Source: Hoskinsella mucinilytica (GTDB lineage: Bacteria > Bacillota_I > Bacilli_A > Erysipelotrichales > Erysipelotrichaceae). From it: 64,000 nucleotides of DNA. Position 1 is the stretch's first letter. Each line of letters starts with the position of its first letter. Below are positions 1 through 8,528 of the stretch, piece by piece. The DNA is taken from assembly GCF_045223415.1 (NCBI RefSeq), contig NZ_JBEQZJ010000006.1, positions 1-64,000 on the forward strand, given 5' to 3'. The position numbers and the translations under genes are program-made. The notes under the pieces are model-generated. The model saw nothing but the letters and a program-made list of their open reading frames with translations. It was not told the origin of the DNA and made no database searches.

Positions 1-1520
1 TTGAAAAATTCTTAAAAGATAAAAATTATGATACTGAATTAAAGAGCTTGCAAGAAAAATCTGAAAGATATTTTAAATCTTTTTTAGCTATTAAGTATAG
101 AAACTCATTAAGACGAAATTTCTGTTTAAATGATTATTTACATAAGGAAAATTTTCAGAAGTTTATTTTTGAATATCCTATTATTTTATCAACTACTCAT
201 GCTATCTCACTTTCTAGAAACCATGATTTTAAATTTGATTATTTAATAATAGATGAAGCTTCACAAGTCGAATTAATACCAGGGATTATAGCATTAAGTA
301 CTGCAAAAAATGTAGTAGTAGTTGGAGATAAAAATCAACTTTCTCATATACCTGAAGAAAGTATAAAAAAAGATGAATATAAAAAACTAAGTGAGCAATA
401 TAACATTAGTTTTGAATATGATTATTATGAAAATAGTCTGTTAAGTTCATTTGATTTTATTTTCAAAGACGATATTAAAGTTCTATTGAGAGAACATTAT
501 AGATGTGATAGACGAATTATAGAATTCTGTAATAAAAAGTACTACGATGGAAAATTAATTTGCCTTTCTAAAAATGAACAAAGGAATCCCTTGATTTTGT
601 TAAAAACAGTATCTGGTAATCATCTAAGATATGGGAAAAAAGCAATTAATAAAATCACAAATATCAGAGAAATTGAATCATTAATTGATAAAGAGTTTAT
701 ACAAGAAATGGGAATTAAATTAGATGGTGATAAGACATTTGGCTTTATTGCTCCTTTTAGAGGACAGGCTAATATAGCAAGTAAGATTTTACCTTCGGAA
801 TTTCAAAAAGATACAGTTCATAAATTTCAAGGTAGAGAGTGTGATATTGTAATGTTTTCTTCTGTTTTAGATAAAAAGGTTAAATCAAAAGCATTAATGA
901 ATTTTGTAGATGAGCCTCATCTTTTGAATGTAGCCATATCTAGAGCAAAAGAACAATTTATTTTAGTTTCACATGTTGATACATTCTTAGAAGAAGATGG
1001 TGATATAAGTGATTTAATTAGATATATCCAGTACTATAAGGAAGATTGTTTGATATATGAAAGTCAAGTAAAATCAATTTTTGATTTATTATATTCAGAT
1101 TATTCAACTCTTTTAAAAGAGAAAGAGAAAAATAGAAAGTGGAAGAAATCTAGGTTTAATTCTGAAAATCTATTATATGAACTATTAGATGATATACTGG
1201 ATAATCGCAAATATAAATATGTTAGAGAAGTATATCTAAAAGAAATGTTTCAGGAAAAATCATTATTTACAGTTGAAGAAGTTACCTATATTCAAAATAA
1301 TTCAAGAGTAGATATAGTGATATACAATATTTATGATAAAAAACCTTTATTGGGAATTGAGGTAGATGGATTTATGTCTCATGAAAATAACCCTGTTCAA
1401 TTAATTAAAGATAATTTAAAAGATAGTATTTTTACGAAAGGTAAAATACCTTTATTGAGACTTAAAACAAATGAATCAAATGAAAAAGAAAGAATTAAAA
1501 TGTATCTAAATCAAAATTAA
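1..1520 (+). CDS. SF1 DNA/RNA helicase with C-terminal DUF2726-like nuclease domain (5' end outside window)
   Basis: The reading frame is open from the first bases of the window, so the N-terminal part, including Walker A, lies outside. Visible SF1 helicase motifs are motif II (DEASQ), motif III (VVVGDKNQL), an arginine-rich REHYRC segment, motif V (VHKFQGRECD) and motif VI (NVAISRAKEQF). The last 120 or so residues carry RVDIVIYN, EVDGFMSH and PLLRLKTNE, which is the pattern of DUF2726-type PD-(D/E)xK-like domains. Helicase plus nuclease-like tail proteins of this kind are common in defence islands and DNA repair. The gene is AT-rich like the neighbouring accessory DNA. The role in defence is inference; the helicase call is firm. 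Confidence 0.85.
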   Translation, partial: EKFLKDKNYDTELKSLQEKSERYFKSFLAIKYRNSLRRNFCLNDYLHKENFQKFIFEYPIILSTTHAISLSRNHDFKFDYLIIDEASQVELIPGIIALSTAKNVVVVGDKNQLSHIPEESIKKDEYKKLSEQYNISFEYDYYENSLLSSFDFIFKDDIKVLLREHYRCDRRIIEFCNKKYYDGKLICLSKNEQRNPLILLKTVSGNHLRYGKKAINKITNIREIESLIDKEFIQEMGIKLDGDKTFGFIAPFRGQANIASKILPSEFQKDTVHKFQGRECDIVMFSSVLDKKVKSKALMNFVDEPHLLNVAISRAKEQFILVSHVDTFLEEDGDISDLIRYIQYYKEDCLIYESQVKSIFDLLYSDYSTLLKEKEKNRKWKKSRFNSENLLYELLDDILDNRKYKYVREVYLKEMFQEKSLFTVEEVTYIQNNSRVDIVIYNIYDKKPLLGIEVDGFMSHENNPVQLIKDNLKDSIFTKGKIPLLRLKTNESNEKERIKMYLNQN

Positions 1521-1988
1521 ATATGAAAAATATTGTATATGTCTATTAAATATGTAATCATAATAACTTATTTAAAGGTGTAGTATAGTAAGGAAAATAT
1601 ATGGGCTATGTAAATAGTTTTAAGAATTAAGCTCAAATAATGTTGATAGATGGATCAGATAAATTTAGAATACTATTTGCTGTCATATAACCTTTTTTAT
1701 TCCATAATTTCTAGCGTGATTTTGTCAAAGCTGATATCACATGTACATGAAATAAGAAAATAAAAAATAATTATGGAGTAATTTTATGAATACTTATACA
1801 GATAGAGAAATATATAAAGAAAGTGCTGTGATTGACAAATCCTTTAAAGGTAAGGAAAATTCACATCAATGTTGAATATCATATATTTTACTTTAAAAGT
1901 GAAAATATAGTTTCTATCTAAAATGAAATGAATAAACTGGATGATTGCAAAAAGTGTTTATGTTTATTTATAAAGAAAGGATAAAAAA
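1521..1988. other. Intergenic region, no gene recognised
   Basis: This AT-rich stretch of about 470 bases has no convincing gene. A 29-codon reading frame at 1786-1875 (starts MNTYTDREIY) has only a weak ribosome binding site. A short piece in another frame just after it (about 1840-1915) looks like decayed coding sequence, but I cannot name it. Confidence 0.4.
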
Positions 1989-2961
1989 ATGAAAATAAAA
2001 GAGCTACGTGATTCAGTAAAGGAAAAAGATAGTAAAGTATTAGAAAATATATTGGTTGAAGTTTATAAGTTATTGCCAAAGGATAAAAAGGAAGATGCTG
2101 ATGTCTTGATTGCAGATATCTCATCTGGAAAAGGAAAACAGAAAAGAGTGATATCGTAAATTATCCTGAATTATTGACCGAAATAGATTACTTTATTCAA
2201 TGTGCAAAACAGGGATATTACTTTGCACCAAACAGAGTGATTTCAAAATCGGAACGCCCTAAATGGAGGTTTAAAGTAAAAGGTTTTATAAAACAATTAT
2301 TAGCTTGTTCAATAGAAAATCCCTGTTATCCAAAAGCAGTTTCTGCACTAACTTCTTTATATGAATTTATATGTCAAAGCTGTGGAGTATATATATTTAG
2401 AAGTGAGGTCCCATTTCAATCACTTGGTATTGATCAAGATGATTTATACGCATCTGTTGTAGAAAAAATAATTTCTCTTGGTGTAAATGAAGAAATTATG
2501 AGAAAGTTGATTTTACTTGCAGTCAATGTAGATCTTAGCTTGATTGCTTACATGAACAACTCATTGACCGTTTACTTAGTATTTTAAATACTGAGGAGCA
2601 GAGAAAGGATCTTTTATCTATCGCAATAAGTATGCGAAAAGAACAATATCAGAAATTGAAATCATATAAAACAAAATATGAAATTCCCTATGAAGAACGT
2701 TCTCTTCTTGAGGAATTGAATAAGATTACCTTTATTATATCAGCTATTTTTGGTGTTACACAAAATGATGTTGATGAATATTTTAAATATAGTCAAGATC
2801 GTGCAGAAGTAAGCTTGTATTGTATGTTAAATTATATTAGCATTTTCGGAGTTGATGAAGATTGGATAGATGTTTATCGCTATGCAATTACAAAAATGAA
2901 AATAGAACCAAGAGATTATCTAAAAAACAAATATCAAGAACTTTTGAAAGAATTAGCATAG
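1989..2961 (+). pseudogene. Hypothetical protein gene interrupted by two frameshifts
   Basis: Three consecutive open stretches read as one protein of about 320 residues if two single-base shifts are repaired. The first part starts at ATG 1989 (MKIKELRDSVKEKDS) and runs into a stop at 2157-2159. The second is open from about 2141 to 2587 and the third from about 2540 to 2961, each in a different frame. The joins read naturally (SDIVNYPELLTEIDYF at the first; CLHEQLIDRLLSIL at the second). The predicted product is mostly helical and acidic, with no membrane segment or motif I recognise. Assembly errors could give the same picture. The family is unknown to me. Confidence 0.6.
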
Positions 2962-3019
2962 AATGATAATCTTATATGGAGATAGGAAAAATTATATAGA
3001 TTTTAATCCTTAATTAAAA

Positions 3020-3050
3020 GGCATGGCTCTATATCGATAAGAGCTATGCC
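3020..3050. terminator. Bidirectional stem-loop terminator
   Basis: GGCATGGCTCT (3020-3030) pairs with AGAGCTATGCC (3040-3050) with one G-U pair, and A- and T-rich flanks lie on both sides. It sits between the broken gene and the convergent rubredoxin gene, so it can end both transcripts. Confidence 0.75.
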
Positions 3051-3230
3051 TTATTTATTTGCTTTGATTTCATGGTACTCATTTGTTGCTGCATGAACCT
3101 CAATATCGATTTTTCTAGGACGAAATTCATCTTTGCCTGCATCACATAATGGGCATTGATAATCAGCAGGTTCTTTTAAAAAGTCATCACCTTCATAGAT
3201 ATAACCACATACACTACACATATAATTCAT
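3051..3230 (-). CDS. Small rubredoxin-like electron carrier
   Basis: This 59-residue protein has the rubredoxin iron site: C5-S-V-C8-GYIYEG and C27-P-L-C30-DAGKDEF, so two CxxC knuckles bind one iron. The spacing between knuckles is shorter than in classical rubredoxin, closer to the rubredoxin modules of rubrerythrins. It is followed by a charged tail of about 20 residues (DIEVHAATNEYHE). The start ATG at 3230 is preceded by GAGGA. It is a single gene ending at the bidirectional terminator. By family it should shuttle electrons in the cytoplasm, plausibly for peroxide or superoxide reduction; a reverse rubrerythrin is encoded at 46834. The partner is inference. Confidence 0.85.
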   Translation of the reverse strand: MNYMCSVCGYIYEGDDFLKEPADYQCPLCDAGKDEFRPRKIDIEVHAATNEYHEIKANK

Positions 3231-3869
3231 GTCAATGTCCTCGCTTTCTTTATGTAAATCATTATACTGATATTCCTTATGTTTGTCAGTTAAAATGCTC
3301 CTAGGATAGATTGAGAATGACTATAAAATTTCTTTCTAAAACTAATATTTATTGTTTTTTAGTATTATTTGGTTTTAAGAAACCTTTGGTCATCAATTTT
3401 TTTCAACCTTATAGCCAGCATTATAAGGCATCCTTCGTATTAGCAATGTAATCAACATCACTCGATCATATGACTAGTTCTTCCAAAGTTCATTCTTGAA
3501 GTTATCGGATTAAAGATTATTTCTTTTCCCATTTCTAATATAGAATAAGGTTTTCAAGAATAATCTATACAATAAAATCATCGCTGATTAAAATTTCAAT
3601 CATAACAATCATGAAATCATTGTTACAATTTTCATTTTAAACCAGTATCGATATATTATTATTTTCTAGCTAAAAGAAACATCGATGGTAAGCCACATGT
3701 TATTTTTGAGATATAAATGAAATCTTTAGAAAAACAGTACTTTAAGGTATCAATCTAACAAATTTTCATAAATTTTTACATTTTTGTATTCAATATAGAA
3801 AAAATAGAGTAAAATTACTATGTACGCTTTGTACAAGAACAACAAAAAGAGAGTAAATTGGAGGTAATT
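3231..3869. other. Intergenic region, possibly decayed coding DNA
   Basis: About 640 bases without an intact gene. Read on the minus strand, parts of 3370-3520 resemble eroded protein (a segment reading RRMPYNAGYKVEKN) but are broken by stops, so this may be a dead gene. AT-rich DNA just upstream of the PurF-like gene presumably holds its promoter; I could not fix a clear -35/-10 pair. Confidence 0.35.
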
Positions 3870-5288
3870 ATGAGCGGTTTTTTTGGAGTAGCTTCAAAAG
3901 AAGATTGTGTTTTAGATGTATTCTTTGGTGTTGACTACCATTCACATCTAGGAACACGAAGAGGCGGTATGGCAATCCATGGTGATAAAGGATTTAGTCG
4001 TGCCATTCATAACATTGAAAATTCACCATTCCGTACAAAATTTGAAAAGGATATTGATGAATTTAAGGGAAATCTTGGAATCGGCTGTATATCTGATAAT
4101 GAAGCGCAGCCATTATTGGTGAAATCTCATTTGGGGTCCTTTGCTATTACAACGATCGGACGTATCAATAATATTCAAGAGCTACAAGACCTATGCTTTG
4201 AAAAAGGTGTAACACACTTTTTGGAAATGAGCTCTGGAGAAGTAAATCCAACAGAACTAGTTGCATCTTTGATCAATCATAAAGAAACCATTGTCGATGG
4301 ATTGCGATATGTGCAGGATTTGGTAAAAGGAAGTATGAGTATTTTGATTTTGACACCTGAAGGAATCTATGCATCAAGAGATCGCCTTGGCAGAACACCG
4401 ATTGTATTGGGAGAAAAATCAACAGGATTCTGTGCAACCTTCGAAAGCAGCGCTTTTTTAAATCTTGGATATCACCATCATCGTGATCTTGGACCTGGAG
4501 AAATAGTCTACATTACACCTGATAAAGTTGATGTTAAACAAAAACCATTGGATCAAATGAAAATATGTTCTTTCTTATGGGTATATTATGGTTATCCAAC
4601 CTCTACCTATGAAGGAGTCAATGTTGAATGCATGAGAAATCGTTGTGGAGAATTATTAGCAAACCGTGATGATGTAAAGGCAGATAGCGTAGCTGGTGTT
4701 CCTGATTCTGGTATTGCACATGCAGTTGGGTACTCTAATAAATCTGGTATTCCATTTGCTCGTCCTTTTATTAAATATACACCAACATGGCCTCGTTCCT
4801 TTATGCCAACTAGTCAGGCGCAACGTTCTATGATTGCGAAAATGAAATTGATACCGGTTCAAGAGTTGATTAAGGATAAGAAGCTGTTATTAATTGATGA
4901 CTCCATTGTTCGTGGAACTCAGTTAGGTGAAACAACGGAATTCTTATATGATAGTGGAGCTAAAGAGGTTCATGTTCGTCCTGCATGTCCACCTATTATT
5001 TTTGGCTGTAAATATTTAAATTTTTCTCGTTCTAGCTCTGAAATGGATTTGATTACACGTCGTGTGATTCGTAAATTAGAGGGTGATGATGTGTCTGATG
5101 CAGTGCTTGCTGAATATGCTGATCCTGATAGTGAACGTTATAAAAAAATGTGTGATGAAATATGTAAACGTGGAAATTTCACATCCCTGCGCTATCATCG
5201 TATTGATGATATGGTTGCGGCTATTGGATTGGACAAGTGTAAACTTTGTACTTATTGTTGGGATGGTAAGGAAGATAACGATGAGTAA
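3870..5288 (+). CDS. purF: PurF-like amidophosphoribosyltransferase paralog with degenerate glutaminase domain
   Basis: The 472-residue protein has the PurF layout: an N-terminal Ntn-type domain and a C-terminal phosphoribosyltransferase domain with the PRPP motif IDDSIVRGT (about 342-350). Cysteines in CPPIIFGC and in C457-KL-C460-TY-C463 match the iron-sulfur positions of Bacillus-type PurF. ATG 3870 is preceded by GGAGG; the TTG at 3858 lies in the ribosome binding site. After Met removal the N-terminus would be Ser-Gly instead of the catalytic Cys-Gly. The usual glutamine-binding Arg region reads GIGCISD and the HNGNL motif reads TTIGRINN (94-101). Glutamine hydrolysis therefore looks lost. 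It may make phosphoribosylamine from free ammonia or have another PRPP-dependent role. I believe related paralogs occur in other gut Firmicutes. Confidence 0.8.
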   Translation: MSGFFGVASKEDCVLDVFFGVDYHSHLGTRRGGMAIHGDKGFSRAIHNIENSPFRTKFEKDIDEFKGNLGIGCISDNEAQPLLVKSHLGSFAITTIGRINNIQELQDLCFEKGVTHFLEMSSGEVNPTELVASLINHKETIVDGLRYVQDLVKGSMSILILTPEGIYASRDRLGRTPIVLGEKSTGFCATFESSAFLNLGYHHHRDLGPGEIVYITPDKVDVKQKPLDQMKICSFLWVYYGYPTSTYEGVNVECMRNRCGELLANRDDVKADSVAGVPDSGIAHAVGYSNKSGIPFARPFIKYTPTWPRSFMPTSQAQRSMIAKMKLIPVQELIKDKKLLLIDDSIVRGTQLGETTEFLYDSGAKEVHVRPACPPIIFGCKYLNFSRSSSEMDLITRRVIRKLEGDDVSDAVLAEYADPDSERYKKMCDEICKRGNFTSLRYHRIDDMVAAIGLDKCKLCTYCWDGKEDNDE

Positions 5289-5341
5289 GGTTAAGAATTT
5301 TATATTTGAAAATTTTTAGTATATGAATTGATATAATAAAA

Positions 5342-5383
5342 GACCCAAATAAACCTAAAGTGTTAGGAAGATTTGGGCTTTTT
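5342..5383 (+). terminator. Rho-independent terminator after the PurF-like gene
   Basis: Outer stem GACCCAAAT / ATTTGGGCT with an inner CCTAA/TTAGG stem, followed by a T run at 5379-5383. Confidence 0.8.
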
Positions 5384-5400
5384 ATATATGAGGTAATCTT

Positions 5401-5955
5401 TTGGAATAAGGCTTGACTTTTGCAAGCAGAGCAGTTTTAGAAGAGTTAGTTAATTTAGATCCACGAAGCCGGAATAAGGCTTGACAGTTTATGGAGTGTG
5501 CGGTATCTAGGTCATTTTTGATTTAGATCCCCAAGCCGGAATAAGGCTTGACAGTGCACTGGAAGCAAACTTTGTTATCCTTCCAAATTTAGATCCCCAA
5601 GCCGGAATAAGGCTTGACATGGAACGCTTTACAAAGCAGATGGAGTATGTTGATGATTTAGATCCCCAAGCCGGAATAAGGCTTGACTTTCTGATTGAAT
5701 AATCGTATTTAAACCTATATTCTTATTTAGATCCCCAAGCCGGAATAAGGCTTGACAGAAAAGGTGCTAAAAGGATCTTACACCAAGATATTTAGATCCC
5801 CAAGCCGGAATAGGGCTTGACCTGATGTGATGTTGGCAGTTCCGTTACAATTTCAAATTTAGATCCCCAAGCCGGAATAAGGCTTGACCTTTTTCTTGTC
5901 TTTCTTATGTGCAGATGCTTTATATTTAGATCCCCAAGCCGGAATAAGGCTTGAC
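5401..5955 (-). CRISPR. CRISPR array, type I-C-like repeats, 8 full repeats plus one truncated repeat
   Basis: Full 32-33 base repeats lie at 5453-5485, 5521-5552, 5587-5618, 5656-5687, 5725-5756, 5790-5821, 5857-5888 and 5924-5955. A truncated one is at 5401-5417. Spacers are 33-37 bases and all differ. On the minus strand the repeat begins GTCAAGCC, folds through CAAGCC/GGCTTG and ends GGGGATCTAAAT. This is the layout of type I-C repeats (GTC start, short stem, GATTGAAA-like end). The truncated repeat and the variant repeat (ACGA instead of CCA at 5463) are both at the left, so the left is the old trailer end and transcription should run leftward from the right. No cas gene lies in the window. 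Confidence 0.95.
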
Positions 5956-6110
5956 AGCAAAAATAGCATAAATCTAGTTAAATGAAACAGAAATAAGAGC
6001 GCTATTAATATCATTTTTTTACAATTTATTTCATATAGACTTGATAATGCTAATTCTAAATGCGAATCCCCTAGGAAAACCGTGTGAGCATAAGGTTCGC
6101 AAAATAGATA
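5956..6110 (-). promoter_or_regulatory. Probable CRISPR leader with conserved hairpin
   Basis: This AT-rich DNA lies next to the newest (right) end of the array. It contains a 41-base inverted-repeat element at 6061-6101, where TGCGAA at the left end pairs with TTCGCA at the right and CCTAGG lies inside. On the minus strand it starts TGCGAACC and ends GATTCGCA. From memory, type I-C leaders often carry a TGCGAACC...GGTTCGCA hairpin of about this size, which agrees with the array orientation. The boundary is approximate. Confidence 0.6.
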
Positions 6111-6118
6111 ATCAAGAA

Positions 6119-6156
6119 AACTGTTATAACACCCTTACAATATAATTATAGCAGTT
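6119..6156. promoter_or_regulatory. Unassigned stem-loop between the CRISPR leader and guaA
   Basis: AACTGTTATAA (6119-6129) can pair with TTATAGCAGTT (6146-6156), with one G-U pair and a 16-base loop. No T run follows on either strand. It may belong to the CRISPR leader or be a short regulatory RNA structure; I cannot assign it. Confidence 0.35.
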
Positions 6157-6262
6157 CTATGAATGATCAACCAGATAAAAATACATTTTTGCATAAAATA
6201 AGTCAAAGAAGCTAAATAATGGAATAATAACACTAATTTTTATCAAAATTTTCCTTTATTTT

Positions 6263-6291
6263 TTTACATATTGATGCAAGCGTTTTATAAG
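6263..6291 (+). promoter_or_regulatory. guaA promoter with overlapping cre-like site
   Basis: TTTACA (6263-6268), a 17-base spacer and TATAAG (6286-6291) form a good vegetative promoter about 50 bases before the guaA start. A sequence resembling a catabolite response element (TGCAAGCGTTTTAT, 6275-6288) covers the spacer and -10, suggesting possible CcpA-type control. The operator role is inference. Confidence 0.55.
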
Positions 6292-6338
6292 TGTGATAAA
6301 CTTATGGTGGACAAAAAGAAAGATAGGAGAATTGAAGC

Positions 6339-7646
6339 ATGAAACAAGACATGATTGTAATTTTAGACTTGGGTAGTGAAGAAAATACACGCTTGGCTAG
6401 AGAGATTCGTGAATTAGGCGTATACAGTGAAATCTATCCCCACGATATAACAAAAGAAGAACTAGAAAAGTTACCAAATGTAAAAGGTATGATTATCAAT
6501 GGTGGACCAAATCATATTGTAGATGGAGTAAGGATTGATGTATGCGATTGTGTATATGAAACTGGTTATCCGATTATGTCAGTAGGGCATGATCTTGCAA
6601 AATGTAAAGAAAATTTGGAAGATTGGTCAGATGATACGGATGAAAGACTTACTGTTTTAAAACATTTTGTATTTGATGAGTGTCATGCTGAGGCTAATTG
6701 GAATATGAAGAATTTTGTTGAAGATCAAATCGAATTAGTAAGAAAGCAAGTTGGAGATAAAAAAGTGTTATTGGCTTTATCTGGTGGAGTAGATAGTTCT
6801 GTTGTTGCTGCTTTACTGATAAAAGCAATAGGGAAGCAGTTAGTATGCGTTCACGTAAATCATGGCTTAATGCGTAAGGGTGAATCTGAAAGTGTTGTTG
6901 AAGTATTTAGAAATCAATTAGATGCGAATTTAATTTATGTGGATGCGAGTGATAGATTCTTAGGGAAATTAGAAGGTGTTGCAGATCCAGAAGCAAAACG
7001 TAAAATAATAGGTGCTGAGTTTATCAGAGTTTTTGAAGAGGAAGCACGTAAACTGGAAGGTATCGATTTCTTGGGTCAAGGTACAATTTATCCTGACATT
7101 GTGGAGAGTGGAACGAAAACAGCTAAAATGGTAAAGTCACATCATAATGTTGGTGGATTACCTGAAGATTTTGATTTTGATTTAGTTGAACCGTTACGTA
7201 TGTTATTCAAAGATGAGGTTCGTGCATGTGGATTAGAATTAGGTTTGCCTGATGAAATGGTATTCCGTCAGCCGTTCCCAGGTCCAGGGCTTGGAGTACG
7301 TTGTCTGGGTGCGATTACCAAAGAACGTTTAGAGGCTGTTCGTGAAGCTGATGCAATTCTAAGAGAAGAATTCCATAATGCAGGTTTAGATAAAAAGGTT
7401 TGGCAGTATTTTACAGTTGTACCTGATTTTAAATCTGTTGGTGTAAGAGATAACGCTAGATGCTTTGAATATCCTGTGATTTTGCGTGCTGTTAATACAA
7501 TAGATGCTATGACGGCGACAATTGAACAGATTGATTGGCCAATTTTAATGAAAATTACAGATCGCATTTTAAAGGAAGTAGCAAATGTAAATCGTGTTTG
7601 TTATGATTTATCACCAAAACCAACTGCTACAATTGAGTGGGAATGA
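6339..7646 (+). CDS. guaA: GMP synthase with shortened, inactive glutaminase domain
   Basis: The synthase half is normal. It has the PP-loop LSGGVDSS (about 147-154), a TIYPDIVESG segment, RQPFPGPGLGVR and the C-terminal dimerisation part ending KPTATIEWE, so it should aminate XMP to GMP with ATP. The N-terminal GATase half is only about 105 residues instead of about 190. It still starts like GATase (ILDLGSEENTRLAREIRELG, then NGGP). Where the nucleophile motif GICYG is expected it reads SVGHD (81-85), and the following region with the catalytic His and Glu is absent. Total length is 435 against about 510 usual. The enzyme should therefore depend on free ammonia or an outside glutaminase. The start follows AGGAGA at suitable spacing. 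Confidence 0.92.
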   Translation: MKQDMIVILDLGSEENTRLAREIRELGVYSEIYPHDITKEELEKLPNVKGMIINGGPNHIVDGVRIDVCDCVYETGYPIMSVGHDLAKCKENLEDWSDDTDERLTVLKHFVFDECHAEANWNMKNFVEDQIELVRKQVGDKKVLLALSGGVDSSVVAALLIKAIGKQLVCVHVNHGLMRKGESESVVEVFRNQLDANLIYVDASDRFLGKLEGVADPEAKRKIIGAEFIRVFEEEARKLEGIDFLGQGTIYPDIVESGTKTAKMVKSHHNVGGLPEDFDFDLVEPLRMLFKDEVRACGLELGLPDEMVFRQPFPGPGLGVRCLGAITKERLEAVREADAILREEFHNAGLDKKVWQYFTVVPDFKSVGVRDNARCFEYPVILRAVNTIDAMTATIEQIDWPILMKITDRILKEVANVNRVCYDLSPKPTATIEWE

Positions 7647-7734
7647 TGAGGAAATGAAAGAAAGGGATTGTAAAAATAGTTAAAGAATAATGGCTATGAG
7701 AGGGCTTACTCTGTTATGGATAAAGCCATCTAAT

Positions 7735-7772
7735 AAAAAGCACTTTTTCCAGTTTTGGATAAGTGCTTTTTC
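7735..7772. terminator. Terminator between guaA and the convergent methyltransferase
   Basis: AAAAAGCACTT (7735-7745) pairs with AAGTGCTTTTT (7761-7771), with A and T runs on the two sides, so it can serve both convergent genes. Confidence 0.8.
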
Positions 7773-7835
7773 GATTTTTATAACTTATAACTCGTTATAA
7801 TCCCGATTAAGAAGTTGATTCATATAAAATCAAAT

Positions 7836-8528
7836 TTAAGTAATTCGCTTTTGTGCAGCTTCGTAGTATTCTTTATTAATTTCGATACCAATAAATTGTC
7901 TGTTCAAAAATTTACATGCAACTGCCGTTGAACCAACTCCCATAAATGGATCTAAAACAACATCGTTTTCATTTGATGCAATCTTTATGATATGCTCCAA
8001 TACAGAAATTGGCTTTTGAGTCGGATGTTTTGGATTGCTTAATCTTTCTGGATATTCGCATATAGGTGTTTCAATAAAGTTATGCATTTTATTTTGTGAA
8101 ATAAAGTTCCATTTATGTCCTTTGTTCCATAAACAAATTATTAATTCACAACTGTTTAAAAAGGTTGTTTTGTATATGCAAGGAGTTGGATTAATTTTAT
8201 GCCAAACCATAAATTGAAAAGTATCAAATTCTTCATCAAAAAATTCATGCCATAGACCTATTTGGTTATAACTGGTAAATACAAAGATGTTCCCATTTGG
8301 TTTTAAAATTCGTTTAAAATCCTCAACTAATAAGCTAGGATTAAAATGTTTCTCATCCCATTTTGCGATTTTTGTGTTTAATTTTCTGTTTCCGATATAA
8401 ACATTACTTTTTGAATATTTTGAGATGTTATATGGAACATCTGTTAAAATTAAATCGATAGAACTATTCTCAATTTTCTTTAATTCTTTAAATGCATCTC
8501 CATTAATTAAATTAATTTTTTCTTTCAT
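7836..8528 (-). CDS. DNA methyltransferase, beta-class N6-adenine/N4-cytosine type
   Basis: The 230-residue protein has motif IV as LTDVPYNI (DVPY at 30-33, where DPPY is usual) near the N-terminus and motif I as DPFMGVGST (from residue 193) near the C-terminus. This is the permuted order of beta-class methylases. It should transfer a methyl group from S-adenosylmethionine to A or C of a specific site. ATG 8528 follows AAGGAGGA. It is divergent from a second methyltransferase and restriction genes, so it is probably part of one restriction-modification locus, as in systems with two protecting methylases. The Val in DVPY is unusual but seen in relatives I recall. Confidence 0.88.
   Translation of the reverse strand: MKEKINLINGDAFKELKKIENSSIDLILTDVPYNISKYSKSNVYIGNRKLNTKIAKWDEKHFNPSLLVEDFKRILKPNGNIFVFTSYNQIGLWHEFFDEEFDTFQFMVWHKINPTPCIYKTTFLNSCELIICLWNKGHKWNFISQNKMHNFIETPICEYPERLSNPKHPTQKPISVLEHIIKIASNENDVVLDPFMGVGSTAVACKFLNRQFIGIEINKEYYEAAQKRIT

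Noticed and set aside
1918..2124. Minus-strand frame of 68 codons over the broken gene
   Set aside because: Antisense of the better supported plus-strand coding frame; composition is low complexity.
5401..6160. Type II CRISPR with tracrRNA near the array
   Set aside because: The minus-strand repeat has the GTC start, short stem and GATCTAAAT end of type I-C, the downstream hairpins show no anti-repeat, and there is no cas9.
6119..6338. Purine riboswitch before guaA
   Set aside because: I looked for the conserved core of the purine aptamer and did not find it; only an unassigned hairpin and a promoter are present.
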